From: Maylandia zebra
Lineage: Eukaryota; Chordata; Actinopteri; Cichliformes; Cichlidae
Length of the DNA: 64,000 nt
Assembly (NCBI RefSeq): GCF_041146795.1
Contig: NC_135170.1
Location: forward strand, 28,232,533 to 28,296,532
Direction: 5' to 3'
Position 1 is the stretch's first letter. Each line of letters starts with the position of its first letter. Shown here in pieces: positions 49,665 to 62,212 of the stretch. The notes below the pieces were generated by a model, which did not search any database, had not been told where the DNA came from, and was given only the letters and a program-made list of their open reading frames with translations. Both the position numbers and the translations under genes were made by a program.

Positions 49665-52600
49665 AGAGTATAAAGCCCAGATACTGATGACAAAATTCCA
49701 ACTAAAATAAAGAAATATAATTACAATTTTGTAAAAATGTCAATGCTTAAATTAAACAAGATTTCTGTTGGAAATCAATCAGGACGATTATGTGACTTTT
49801 TTAAACATGAGAGCTGAGATAAGATTTCTCTACAAGCTGGTTTTCCTCAACATTCCTCAAGCCCTCCACTCGAGTGCTGCTTAGTAAGTTCAAGTCGTTC
49901 CATTGCCAGGATATGTGATACCTGGATTATGGTAAACTCCCAATTTAGGATGGCCTATAGAGCACATGCAGAGCAGGATTAAGTTCTGTGCCAGTTGTTG
50001 TGAGATCTCTCCGCGGGCCCTGTCCCGCCGCTCCTAATCCTGCAGACAATGCAGGCTGTTAATTGGAGACTGACTGATATAGCAGAGGAGAGTCACGAAG
50101 ACAATGTGCGAGTGGCCTGCGTCGCTGTAATCCTCTACACTCTGAGGAATGTCCCTCTGTGGCAAGCATCCATACCTCACCAGATCTACTCCCAGCACCC
50201 CTTTTCCATACACACACACAAGGGGTTTTCCATTCTACTGACAGTTACAGTGTTGTTAATGAGTGAAACACGAGGAGGGGAGCACCTTTGCAGAGTTGTG
50301 AAATTTCACATTTTCCTCTCAAAACGCTGATAGGAGGTGTAAAAAAACACACGGGGGTGTTTGTGTTTTAAACAGACTGTTAACAGGCTAATTCAAGTGT
50401 TTCCGTCATTCCAGACCTGTGACACTTTTAGATCTGAAATATACTGACATCTCTTCATCAAAAACCGAATCTAAATACTAATGTGTATTAAACAAACCTT
50501 AATTAAATAAACTATCAATGCTGTCGCACAATGACAAAGAGTAGAAAGATCCCCAGGCTTTAGCTAACTTTACATTTCTTTTATTCCTATTTTAGATATT
50601 TTGTGTCTCTTAAGTCATTTTGAATTTTGTTATATTTCTCTTTGCGGCTTCTTTTTAAGTCTTTCTGGTTGTTTTGCATCAGCTTGTCTCGATTCTTGCT
50701 TTGTCGCTGTTGTTATTGTCTCTGTGGTGGTTTTGAAAGTCTTCATGGTCACAGTTTCGATCATTGTGTGGTTCCAATGTGTGTCGTTGTGGTTGTGGTT
50801 TTGCCTCTTTGTGTTGATCTGTGTGTTTTGTGTGACTTTTTGTGGGTTGTCAGTAATTTAATGTCTGTTTATTTTTTCTCCTGTGATGATTTTGCATTAC
50901 TTTAATTGTTTAGGCTCTTTGCGGTTGAGTGTTTGACATTTAGCATTTCACTTCATACTGAGGTTCTGACCCTGGCTCCATACCTGGTAGGGTAGGGTAA
51001 ACACTGTGGATGGCCATCTAAATACCAGGTGGACTAGTTCTTTATCATTTTGAACTGAGTGAAAAGCTTTCCCAGTAGTCATAAAACACTTAAAACCGCT
51101 CTCAGTCTGTTGGGTCATTACATGGGTGACAGACAAGACTCTCCGTGTTTTTATATTCAGTTTCTCCCCCTCGGTGAAAACATGTGGGTGGGCAGAGAAG
51201 CTGCATTTCTCCTAAACCATGACTCAAACTGAGACAAACACAAGTCATGTTGGCTTTTTTATGTTTTGTCAACAGAACGCGACAGACATTTTGGATACTG
51301 GATTCTTTATTAGTGAACAAACCCAGAGAAACAGCCCCCGGGTAACATTTCACCACGGTTCACCGACGGGCAGGTGCTCCGCCTGAGGTGCCTGTTTGCG
51401 GTGACAGGTGAAATCGTTCACCTGTCACCGCATCATACATATGCAAAACACTTGAAATCATTCCACCTCTTTCAACCAGTCATTCTAAACTTTCCATCAA
51501 CATTTCCTACGAGCCTTTCAGTGACATGCAAAGTACCTGATTCAGTTTTTACTGGACTAATTACTCAGGTAGTAAGCACACTCTTTTCATGTTTTGCAAA
51601 AACAAAAGTATTTATAGCTGTTAAATATTGCAGTTTCTTTTTTCTTTTTTTTTTCTCTTTTTTTTCTTTTTTTTGTGTCCCGTTTGGATCTTTAGCCATC
51701 AGAATTGTTGTCTTAAGGCCAAGAAAGATGCCAAGCGGATTTATTTTACCAAGTGGATCATCATGGCCTTGCCATATTGGTCCATTTGATTGACCTTTAT
51801 TATAATTATGAATTTATTTTATTTTCAGTTGCTACAAACGGGACAGACATGACTGGGGGATAGGACAGGGAGAAAGAATGAAAGAAAGAGTTTCTAAGAG
51901 TCTGATTGCTGCTACATTTTGTGTCCAACACGCTCTCTTCTTTAACAAAGCTCTGTTCAATCAGTCTCCCTGTGTGAGGGTGAAGACTTGGCCTAAGCTC
52001 TGGGTGGAAATTGAAATGCTAATAGCATACACTTAAAGCCTCAGCCTGGCTGTGTTATCCTGCATTTGCTAGCTGGTAACGGATATAATTAGAATAGCAA
52101 GGAAGGCAAATATTGGAAAACCACCAAAAGAAAAATATGTAACAGTGATAATTGTTTCAGAGTTGCTCAGAGATCTGAATTACACGTAACCTCCAGGAAT
52201 TGGTGTTTTCCAATCCTCTCTTGGCAAATTTGTAAAAGCATCCAAACTTCTTTTTTTATTGACTTGTACTTTTAATGATTTACAACTGGGAAAACTCTGT
52301 AAAACTGCAACCGACTCTGAGTTTTCCTCCAAGGTTAAAAAGATTAAAGACAGATTAGACCGAGATTCTAATGATTTGTTGTTTATATAAAAACCTTTCC
52401 CTCTTGCAGGAAAAGATCAAACTGCTGCTGATCCAATTACTGTTTGCACATTCACAGTTTAATAATACAAGAGTTTTGCACTTAAGCCACATTGTCTTTT
52501 TCCCATGGGTGCAGTGCCAGGGAACAGATCTTTCTCTTCCTCTTAGCAAGACGAAGAAGCAGAATAAATGTCTACGAATCAAAGTGCCTCTATTGCTCAC

Positions 52601-53480
52601 TTTAGTTATATGTGTGAAACCCGTGTGCAGATTAATTGGAAATGTTTTGTGAGTTAAAACAGAAGAGAAGCGGGGAAATTTAGGTTGCAGAGGGCTCTTG
52701 CTGTGTTTGAACATGAGCTTTAGACACATGAAAGACTCAAGCTTTTCCCACTATACATCCATGGAAGACAAAGCTGTGATTATGGTTTGTGGTGAGGATG
52801 TTTGCTGTGAGTGATTTGTCTCCCATGCAAGGCTTTGGTGATGGATCTTCAGTTCAGTGTCTCCCAGAGTTCAGCCGGGATGTGCTTCGTTTCAAGTAAA
52901 CTATTTATTTTAGGATAAAAAAAAGAAAAAAGAAAAGTTGTTTTAATTAATATTTCATTCTTCACAGTGCAGAAAATAAAGTGTGGCAGATTTCTGCCTT
53001 CTTTAAAAAGTTCCCGTGTTAGTAGTAATTTGGGGGGCTTTTTGTTCCTTTGACATGTTAAATCCCTTGTGGGAAGACACTGAATTGCCGTCCGTCATAA
53101 CAAGTGGTGGAAAATAAAAACTAGATAAAAATAGCAACACTTCAGTGTAAAAAGAGTCCATTACAGACAAAGCTGATATTGTTGATACATAAAAACATTA
53201 TTAAATATAGGGCGGAAAGTGTGACCCACCAGTAATTTTTTATTTTGAGCCCAGCATGAAAAAGTCCACTCCTGTACATTTAATCTATCACATCTTGTTA
53301 TAGCAGCACACAAAAACATATCATTTCCCTTAAATGACAACTCTTCTGGTCTACCTGTCAATCTAACAGTGAATCTAACAGCCACCTCCACTGATAAATA
53401 AACATTTAAACTGGCACAACAATCAAGAATTTGTTGTGTGTGCGGTTTTAAATTTCTTTGGACTCTTTTTTTTAATATTA
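49665..53480. other. ttyh3-lfng intergenic region, possible regulatory DNA
   Basis: No gene was recognised. A GC-richer, non-repetitive patch lies at about 49955-50065, and a perfect hairpin with E-boxes lies at 51397-51432. There are pyrimidine-rich runs near 51640-51675. The short frames on both strands have no recognisable relatives. Confidence 0.4.
51397..51432. repeat. Perfect 16-bp inverted repeat with two E-boxes
   Basis: TGCGGTGACAGGTGAA (51397-51412) is the exact reverse complement of 51417-51432, with a 4-nt ATCG loop. Each arm carries a CAGGTG/CACCTG E-box, and a third CAGGTG lies at 51371-51376. A short perfect palindrome like this can be a tight hairpin or a symmetrical protein site. 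Confidence 0.85.
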
Positions 53481-53485
53481 ACCAG

Positions 53486-53690
53486 GGTGGCTGTAGCACA
53501 GAAGGTGGAGTGGCTTGTTAAAAGGTCAGCGGTTTAATATCTGACACTTCTAGTCTGCGTATCAAAGTATCCTTGGGCAAAACACTGAACCCTAAGTTGC
53601 CCATGATGAATCCATCAGAGTGTGTGAATGAGGTTTGTGTGAGTGTTCAAATGGAATAGAAAATCATTCTATGAGTGCTTTAATTACGTG
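53486..53690 (+). repeat. tRNA-derived SINE, second family
   Basis: AGGGTGGCTGTAGCACAGAA with GGTGGAGTGG is an A-box-like head, and GTCAGCGGTTTAATATCTG a decayed B box. Then GTATCCTTGGGCAAAACACT, GAACCCTAAGTTGCCC and GTGTGTGAATGAGG follow. This is the layout of a common teleost tRNA SINE distinct from the one at 37258. Confidence 0.8.
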
Positions 53691-53874
53691 GTTTCTGTTT
53701 GGTCTTGTTGTTCTTAGATTTGATGATGGTTAGGCTCTGATTCCTGTTTTGATGTTCATTATCATTCCTGTGATAACTGGAATGACTGCGCATTGGTTAT
53801 TCTTGGATTTATAGAGTTTAGTGTTAGTTTTGTTTTATTTTAGCTGTTATTTGTGTTTCATTTAGTGCGCGGGA

Positions 53875-54035
53875 CGCTCCTGTGTCTAGTTTGCACATTC
53901 TCCTCATGCCTGTGTAGATTCTCACTTGGTACTCTGGCGTCTTCCCACAGTCTAAGAACATGTGGTTTTAGGTTAGTTGGGGGATCTAAATTGTTTGTAG
54001 ATGCCAATGGTTGTCTTTATGTATGGCAGCCAGTC
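53875..54035 (+). repeat. SINE middle fragment
   Basis: TTTGCACATTCTCCTCATGC, ACTCTGGCGTCTTCCCACAG, TCTAAGAACATGTGG and GGTTAGTTGGGGGATCTAAA match the central part of the teleost SINE whose two ends survive at 37258-37425. Head and tail are missing here. Confidence 0.75.
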
Positions 54036-54822
54036 TAAGAAGTACCCTTCCTCTTACCCTATAACAGCACGGATAAGTGCAGGGAGGGCTGAGAACACCC
54101 GGGCCTCCGGCTGCTTCTTTCATCATAGTAATATCTGTTGAATATTGGATTATGAAAAGCCATCTCTGAATGTAGAGGGGATGTGTATCATGAGCACAAC
54201 CACTACAATTCATGCTGAAAGGGTCATTTTCTTTCATTGTAAAGTCATGTGTACTACAGCTATCAAATCCACACAGAGGAATTAAAAATAAGCCTCAGCT
54301 ATAAAGTAAAACTGAAATACTCATATAGACCAGTCTTTAGCATAGTCACAGGTCTTTAACCTGCCAGGCTGTTTGTACAAAGTCTGATATCTAAATGCAG
54401 CAACGTGAAAATCATCATCATCCTGTGTCTTGCAGATTCTACTAAGGCCGCTTCCACACCTAAATCAAACTATTTCCTGTACTGATATGTCATCTGAAAC
54501 AGGCTGTCTTTTGTGGTCTGTTACTCCCGAGAAAGGACAAGTGTGGAAAAAAAACCTTGAATCTCCCAGTGTCGTCCAGAGTTCACGAGTGACAGTTTTG
54601 TTACAAGATTTAATGTGTGATTTAAGTTCAAGTGTCCATAAAGGACCAAGTACTACAAATAGGATTAATGTGAGCATTAAGTGTAACATCTTAAGCTTGC
54701 AAGACAGTCAAATAAAAACATTACCAAAAAATGGAAAGTTTCTCAGTGGTTATACATTTTTATTCAGCGTTTTAGGTCCCACCGTGGGTCCCATGGTAGT
54801 TAATACCAGGATCAGCTCATAA

Positions 54823-54830
54823 TCCCTGAG
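54823..54830 (-). promoter_or_regulatory. lfng: miR-125-type 8mer seed match in lfng 3' UTR
   Basis: On the lfng sense strand the sequence reads CTCAGGGA, a perfect 8mer match (seed plus A) to the miR-125 family. It lies about 60 nt upstream of the proposed poly(A) signal. Regulation of lfng by miR-125a-5p through its 3' UTR has been reported in the chick segmentation clock. An 8mer can occur by chance, so function here is inferred. Confidence 0.45.
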
Positions 54831-54921
54831 GAGCCAGTTATTGGGAATGAACTGGTCAAACCCTCCAGATACTGGAGAATAAAACACCACAGTCATTTAG
54901 CACAGTTTAAAGCAGTCCCAC

Positions 54922-54948
<27 letters not shown>
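54922..54948 (+). repeat. Poly-A tract (27 bp)
   Basis: Twenty-seven consecutive A on +, which is T27 in the lfng sense orientation. It could be an antisense retroposon tail or a simple expansion. Confidence 0.9.
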
Positions 54949-54952
<4 letters not shown>

Positions 54953-56314
54953 GGTCATTAAGTGTATGTAAACCACAAAGGGGGAAATTACATTCTAAGC
55001 ATAGACAATCCCTACTCATTTAAACAAAGGCACAGTACACAATACTGTAATCAAGATGTATAGCGTAACCCAATATGGGTGAGAAATGACACAGAGGGAA
55101 CACAGACACCTCCATGAGGAAACGCTGATGTCGCTTTCACCTCGCAGGCCTCAACAGTAACCAGCTGATGTTATGTGTAAATAAGGAACATTCATATTGA
55201 CAACAACACAGAGGCTCAACAGTCTTTTGTGCAAACTATTATAGACTGCGGCTCAGTTTACCCATCTGGTTCTCCTTTTCTGTGCTACTGATTCAAACTG
55301 CTCTTGCTTTTCTTCTTCGAATGGGAATCATCCAAACTAAAAAGACAGTAATTCTTCTCTGTTGTACCTTTCAGAGGTGAGGAGCAAACATCAGCCCATT
55401 TGAAACACAGCTGTGCAATATTAAAAAATAAAAAAATAAAAAAAAAGACTTGTCAAAGCAAAGCAAAGGTGACTATAACCCCAAAGCAAAATCTCTACCA
55501 CTCATTACTTTTCCTTGATTGTAACTAATGCAAGGAGTGTTATTAAATACATCAAAAGGAGCAAATGTTGAGATTTTGAGGGGTTATTTTTGTTTTTTTT
55601 TGTTAGTTTGGGACAAATCTGAAGTATATCATTAGAGGACGTAAACTAGGTAAGTTCGTGAAATAAAAACAAAACTATGAGGAAGGGAAAAGTGCTTTGT
55701 CCTGATACACATCAGATTGGATCGCCAAAGGATGCATTTGAAAATCTGCCAACTGCCAGCTCAGGTTATGGGGAATATAACACTGTTAACTTAAAAGCAC
55801 AACAACATCTTCATATTAGAGCAAATGTCCGGAGTCATCTGATACAAAAGAAATACCCAAAAAAGCCAATTAAATGAGAAAAAAGCCCAAAGCCTACAAA
55901 CATAGACTTGAAGGGCTCTGCATTTTAAAAAGCAAAAAAAAAAGTGTTAATGTAAAGCTGGCAAAAGGCTCAAATATAAGACAATACATTCTATGAGAAT
56001 AGCAGATACATTTACAAGCAACATGTACATCACAAAGCTCAACTGATTGCCTGCAAAGCTTAACGATGAAAGCTACTTCCTGCAGAGCTGAAGTCCTCCG
56101 ACCGTACCCCATAATACGGGATGAGGCTCTGGCTCCAGAGAGGAAGGAAGAGTCCCGAGGCGGGCCGCACAGCAGCCCAGTAAAACTATTAAAAACCATG
56201 CACCACTGCAGCAAGAATACAGCAGCCACATGGTCTAATACCAAACACTGGTCTCCACGAGCCTTTCAGATACCGAGGCAAGACGGAGACGAGGATGAGA
56301 AAGGAGCGGTCGCC

Positions 56315-59300
56315 CTAATAGGGAACCTGGGGAGGACACCACGGGGTGTCTGGGTACAGGAGACAGTGCACAGACTTGAACCTGGAAGACAAGAAAAAGA
56401 CTTAGATCTATGTTGAAAATGTGCTTAAATTAATACGTCTTATAATTAAGTAAAACAGCCCCTCACCTTGATGGATCCTCCTCTACTGGAAACGCTCCTT
56501 TCAAATTGATGATATTGCTCTTGTTTTCAAACATCCCATAACTTAGAGTGATCTGAAAAAAAGAGCAAAAACGTGAACACCACATTCACTCGGATTTGCC
56601 CTTTTCTCGAGGATGCAGAATGTCCTATAAGCCTCTCACCTGCTTGTGAATCTCAGATCTGGACACCTGTTGCAGGTTTTCCAGGTGGGAGTGGAACAGG
56701 TTGCTGCGGGTCAGGGGGACCCCCAGAACCGACTCGATGATGTAGCCGATGGTGCAGTCGTCCGGAAGACGGATCTTCTCGGCTGTGTTCATGAAGTGAC
56801 CGCCACTAAAAAATAAGAAGTCACCTGGTCAGTGCCAGTGTACTCTGCTCTACTGTACGAATCCTTTCTACTGACAGGAAGTCACTTTGAAATTGTAACA
56901 TGCCTCTGAAACACCTAAAGCCTTGCACCTACTTTCTTATAATGGCAGTTCTAGAGTCTCTGGGTGTTGCAAGCTGGTTACAGATCCAAGTAAAGACACG
57001 CCCAAGGTTGGCATTGTGATGTGGGTGGGGATTTGGGGCACTACTTCTTGCCTTTATTTTTATTGGGCTTTAGCTTAGAAATTTACTATTCCAAATGTAG
57101 TAATCCATTGGATCGACTATTGAGGACGTTTGGGGGTTTTTGTAGTTTATGTGTTCACTACAAGGCAAATGCAATCTTAGTGCAGCATAATTACAAATAT
57201 CTTACCTGGCCCATGGACTCATCTTCAGCGCCAGACCCCGACTCACACAGAAACCTGCTCCTCCTGTTGCAAACCAGAAATTCACTGGTTTCTATAAAAG
57301 GAGAACGAAAAGGTTATTAATGCTACCATCTGGCGAGTCACCATTAAAATATATACTGCGATATCAACAACAATCTTCAGCATACCATCTTATTGTCGCC
57401 CAGCCTCTCTGTGGCCTCTATTGGCCGGTCCAGACTGGGTTTGCCGAGGTACATGTCCTGGGTGTGGGGGTACTGGGACAGGTGCTTCACCAGGGCCCGA
57501 ACATTCACGTAATTGTCATCATCTACGTGACAGAACCACCTGCAAAACAGAATAGTTATTAGATCAAAGCCATTCTCGGCTAATGCACAAGTGAGCGTTT
57601 TCTAAAGCGATGCTTACTTTTTCCCCGACTCGATGAACTTGTCATATTCCACCGCCATCTTGCAAGACAGAGCTTGTCGGCTGTGTGCCGCAGAGCAGTT
57701 GGTGTTAATTGCATGACTCCCTGTGGCGGTCATGAAAGAGACAGAGTTATGGCTTAAAACATAAGGCATGGCATCATCAAAGAAGCATCTGTGTATTTCA
57801 AAGTCATCTTTCACAGAGGCAAAAAGCTCAGAGCAAAATTTTTATGGCATTTAAAATGGGATTCGGTTTCTCATTGATGGTGCCTTTCTCAAACAAAATG
57901 ATCTTTGTTGGCAACTTGAAAGCTCCCTCATAAAACTTACCAATTTTCTTCTTCAGCTCATCATCTTCTCCATCTGTGAAGATGTACGTCTGTAAACAAA
58001 CAAGGGAAGTCACAGATAAGGAGACTTGGCCTTCAGAACCACAAAATTATAGCTACTCTGGCTGATCATGTGAAGTGGCCACACGGTCTTATTCAACAGT
58101 GTGTTCAAAGTCTCTCTCCGTCACATCCAGCTGGTGTGATTAGCATCAATCAGCATTGCTTTTATGCAGTGGAAAACGCATTGAGTTAAACAGCCTCCTG
58201 CTCTAATAAAGGCCTTTTGTCCTGCATTTTACTCTCACCATGGCAACTATGCAGCCGCCCCGAAGCATCCCAGACAAACAACAAAGGAGGAGGCAGACTG
58301 TCCGCCTCCCACACACACACCCCGTTCATGTATCACATCCCGTGGCTGAGCCTCGTCGCTCTGCTGGACCTGCTGCCGAGCTTCAAAATGATTAATGCTG
58401 ATAAAAACAGCAGCATGGAAAAAAATGTCTGTCTCTTTGTCTTCGCATCTGTGTGACTGACAGATTCAAAAACGTTAGAAGAATTAAAACCACCAGACTG
58501 CAGGCACTTGTTAAATGTAGCAATTAGTCATAAAAGGAGTAAAGAACAAAGGGCACCTTACAGGAACACACTTAAAAGAAGCGGGAAGAGATTAGACTTC
58601 TCTTTATGACAACTCACACAGAGCAGGTGCGAGCTGCTGAATAGCGGTGATGAAAAGGCGGCCGGCCCCAGGCTTTGTAACCGCCAGTAGTCTGTTTACT
58701 CTTCACCTCAGGTGAGGCAGCACCTGCCGAACACCACGCTATCCTATCTACGCCACGTGTCTCTACATGCCAGGTCATGCTCCCTTAACCCTCACTTACA
58801 GATAGAGCTCTAATGCCTGCACGTTCACCACCATCGCCCTGCTGCTGAGCAACTGCAATCTGTGATGTGCATCTATAAGCAGGCCGCTGACTTTACTTGA
58901 ATTAAATGAAACATCGGTTGCTCCAGTTTAGTTTTTGTTTTTCCCCCCAACACAAAGCGAGGCTGCTCAAGCAGTTTGTGGAACAAATTCTGAGCAGATG
59001 TTGCTCAACGCTAAAGCCATGAGCCTGTATTTGTTTAGGGAACAGTGGTGGTTTCGCTGGTGAAGGGATCAGAGGCTGGCGCTGTTTGCTTTAAAGCTCG
59101 TTCAATAGACAGCCTAATCACTGAGGCAGCTGCCAGAGCTGCCTGGCTACTGACAGAAAGAGGAGGAGGGTGGATGGAGGAGCGGTGGTGGGATTCTCAC
59201 TGCTGATTAGTAAATCAAAAACCGTGTGTGGCCAGTCACCTCCTTTTCACCCCGTCATCTCCCCCCCACACACAGCCAGAGCCTCTTGAATAGAACAATG

Positions 59301-62212
59301 CTGTGAGTTTTCATGCTGGGTAAAGTCTCCACTGGGTAAACGCTTGCCAGCATTTGCATACAGCTGCAGGAGTTAACTAAAGAGAAATCTCCCAGTGAAG
59401 TTTTTTCCTTAGTCATTGTTCCTTCACTGAAAACTTAAAAGAGCTACTTTCATGGAATACTAATTCAAACAAAAAGAATGCACGAGAGAGAAAAGAGATG
59501 GTCCTGTGTGGAGCAGAGATAAGAGGCGAGAGGGCAAGAGGTGAGGAGAAGAGCGGTGCTGCGCTCCTGATCACAGGAAGGTCTGGCACGGCCCTGTCTG
59601 AGCTGAACGTGGTGCCTGGCTGGCTGCCTCCAGCTCCACAGGAAGGAAGGGCACTGGGCTCCCTTCTTTTCCATCATCCACCTCCACCCCGATTCCTTCC
59701 CCTTTTTGTCCCAGCTTTTCAAAGCATTTCAGCACTTTTTGTGCAGACTAATAATTTGGCAGACATCACACAGGATTAGAATTGTTTCATCAGGGATGCA
59801 GTAAAAGATAAGTTGATGGCATAAAACACATGCATTTGTTGATTTCCAAATCAGAAGTTGCAGATTAACAGCAGGATTTCCTCCTTAATGACATCCACCC
59901 ACTTTCTGACCGCTTGTATTTTATTTCTTTACACTGAAGCCATTTGAATAACTGAACTGCAGCTCCAAGTGGGTTTTTTTTTCCTAAATGCTAAAAGATC
60001 TCATTGTTGGACGGCTGGCTAATTATCAGACTCTTAAGAGAGGAATGCATGGCACACCACCGTGAAGACGTCAGTGCCAGCTGTCCAGACACTTGAAATA
60101 ATTTTGCACACTGGAGGAAAAAAAAAAACGCTCATATGTGCCAGATTTCCAAATGAACTCTGGAAAGAGAGAAAGTAAAGAGGATGGTTAGGAATTAAAC
60201 TTTAAACGTAAAGTCCCAGCTACTGAATGTTTTTTTTCCAAAAGCATTTATTAACAATGTGCATAAAGACCCAAACAAGCTGGATTTACAAAAGTGTTAT
60301 TTATGCTATGTATGCGCTCAAAGATTAAGAAGGCCACAAGCACTATTGTGTCAACAAACCTATCACAGAGATAATCTACCTTCCCTGTTCTCACAGAAAC
60401 ACCACCAGATCACATACTGAGCAGATGTGAGAAGCAAGCAAGTGTAAAAGCCTGCAGAAACATACTTGCTTATACAGAAATAATACTTTTTGTCCCTTGT
60501 GTCTGATACTCCAACATTGATGCAAACTCCACAGATGTCCATCAGCTGAGCGTGAGAATCAAATCTGATCACAGAGGATGACCATATGTACATGGTGGGA
60601 ACTCATGAACATCATATGGCTGGCATTAAGGCCTTCCATTGTGCTGTCTCCCCTGACCACCTGGCACCCCTTCTCCAGGAACTCCTTCATGCATTGTGGT
60701 GCTCAGTCTGTCCTTTTTGTCCATGCAGCCACCTACCAGCTGCCTGCCTCTCAGCCCTGCTGATAATTCTGTTTTAAATGGGTTAACTAACATCATCCAC
60801 TGCAGTAATTGCAAACAATTAGCAGAAGCTGTTCGCATGTAAGCAGCTGTTGCAGATCATGGTTTGATCTACTCCATCTAATCATTACTCCTTTTCACAC
60901 AGTGATTGTGACAGTCTATTATTATTTGAAACCCTGGCATCAAACAGATCCCCTTCAACTTTATTGCTGCTTGGAATAAAAAGAAAGCCTTTATGTGACT
61001 GTAGCCGAAACAAATTACAACGACTTCTGCAAAAGCGCATGTGAGGTGTAGGATAAAATCACTTTGACTAGCTACCGTTTCCTCAGCCTTGTCTTTGTGC
61101 ACCCTCTAAAGGAGCTTGGTTTTCAAGGACATTTTCATACTCAGCGTGCTCATTCCCAGCATAAGCAAGCCTATAGATGCACCCTTTTGTCCCAGGCATC
61201 CCCTAAACGAAGCCCCCACGTTCCCATCCCTCCACTAAGCTTGACCCAGACTCAGCTCCCACGTTCCCATGGAGAGAGGGGAGACAAGGGGCTGGGAAAG
61301 CTTTTCTTCCCCCTTCAGAAAGAAGCTTTGTTAGCCCTGGAAGGGGGACAGCGTTGGAGTCGGTGGCTGTGAAGCATCCATTGCACCGGGGACATTCACA
61401 GGGACACCTCAAAAGAGGGGGGATAATAGAGAGAGGGGAGAGAGGGGGGTTGAGAAAAGGGGAGAAGAGGGAGTTCTGAAACTGCTCCCTCCGTTCTCAG
61501 GGACATCACTCAGGGGAAAATAAAAAGTGACAGAGCAGAGGGAATTCAGCATGGTGAACAGTGTGGCCGTTTCAGTATGTCATCTAGTGACAAGGGGAAC
61601 AATAAAGCACCGTGAACAGCGATGAAACATCATCATCACCTGCATGCGTACACTGGATTATTGTTACAACTATGCAGTGCGGGCTTAATAACAATGACAT
61701 AATCTACAAAGTAAATCACTGAAATCTTTACTTTTCGGATTGTGCACGCGCAGTGTTTTGATAACGAGCTGAATGTTCCATGCTACATTTTTCCCATTTA
61801 CCTGTTGCACGTTTCTGGAGATCCATGTCTCCAGAAGCAGACTCAGCCGGGACTGGTGGAACTTCTTGGTGGTCTTCACTGCGATGAAGATGTCATCCGC
61901 GCTGATGTTCTCAGCTGGAGGGGGGTCCGCGAACGAGCGTGCGGGCTTCTCCACCTCCCTCCGTCCCCGGGTCAGTTTGGTGAAGTAAGCCGAGAATCCT
62001 TTCTTATCCCGTGCGCTCTCGGGCGGTGCGCTCTCCCCTTCCCCCGGCGTGGCATCTTGGAGCAGAGAGCGCGTACCGATGTCCCGTTCGCTCGTCACCT
62101 CGCTCACCTGCACCCGGTGATGCTGCACAGCAACCAGGAGCAGCAGCAGCAGGCAGAGACATGCTGTGCAGGCTACTGAGATTGCGGTCTTCTTTCCATT
62201 ATTTTTCAACAT
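56315..62212 (-). CDS. lfng: Lunatic fringe, beta-1,3-N-acetylglucosaminyltransferase, complete, 8 exons
   Basis: Exons in transcript order: 61802-62212, 57941-57989, 57618-57720, 57386-57539, 57206-57291, 56640-56805, 56467-56552, 56315-56381. They total 1122 nt (373 residues plus stop), with all phases agreeing. Residues 10-29 form the type II signal anchor. RGRR at 82-85 resembles the pro-protein cleavage site known in Lfng. [13 protein letters not shown] (107-119) opens the fringe domain. The metal-binding DDD motif is at 194-196 within [20 protein letters not shown] and LPDDCTIG (282-289, containing the proposed catalytic Asp) follow, and the protein ends WCPPQVPY. The enzyme adds GlcNAc to O-fucose on Notch EGF repeats in the Golgi. 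This changes the response to Delta and Jagged ligands, and the gene oscillates in the segmentation clock of amniotes. Intron 1 is 3.8 kb; the other introns are short. Confidence 0.97.
57990..61801 (-). other. lfng: lfng intron 1, possible enhancer content
   Basis: This is the only long intron of lfng (3.8 kb). It is less A/T-rich than the intergenic DNA and has few recognisable repeats. Compositionally distinct patches occur at about 58220-58400, 58620-58880 and 60040-60090; the last contains GACGTCAG and CAGCTG. A purine-rich run of GGGGAGAGAGG type lies at 61405-61480. Enhancer function is only a guess from position. Confidence 0.35.

Larger units (their letters stand above)
54750..56314 (-). 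other. lfng: Probable lfng 3' UTR
   Basis: On the minus strand the region follows the lfng stop (56317-56315). A canonical AATAAA (TTTATT on +) lies at 54759-54764, giving a 3' UTR of about 1.55 kb. It includes an A27/T27 tract at 54922-54948 and, near its distal end, an 8mer miR-125-type site at 54823-54830. The end is inferred from the signal only. Confidence 0.5.

Noticed and set aside
50601..50905. Two overlapping frames rich in Phe, Leu, Val and Cys resembling a membrane protein
   Set aside because: The sequence is a low-complexity T/G-rich stretch. Hydrophobicity follows from base composition and no family is recognisable.
55894..56416. 116-codon frames on both strands near the lfng 3' end
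   Set aside because: They overlap the last lfng exon and its 3' UTR in other frames. The lfng stop at 56317-56315 is well supported by homology to the end of the family.
61742..62179. 145-codon plus-strand frame
   Set aside because: It is the shadow of lfng exon 1 on the opposite strand.
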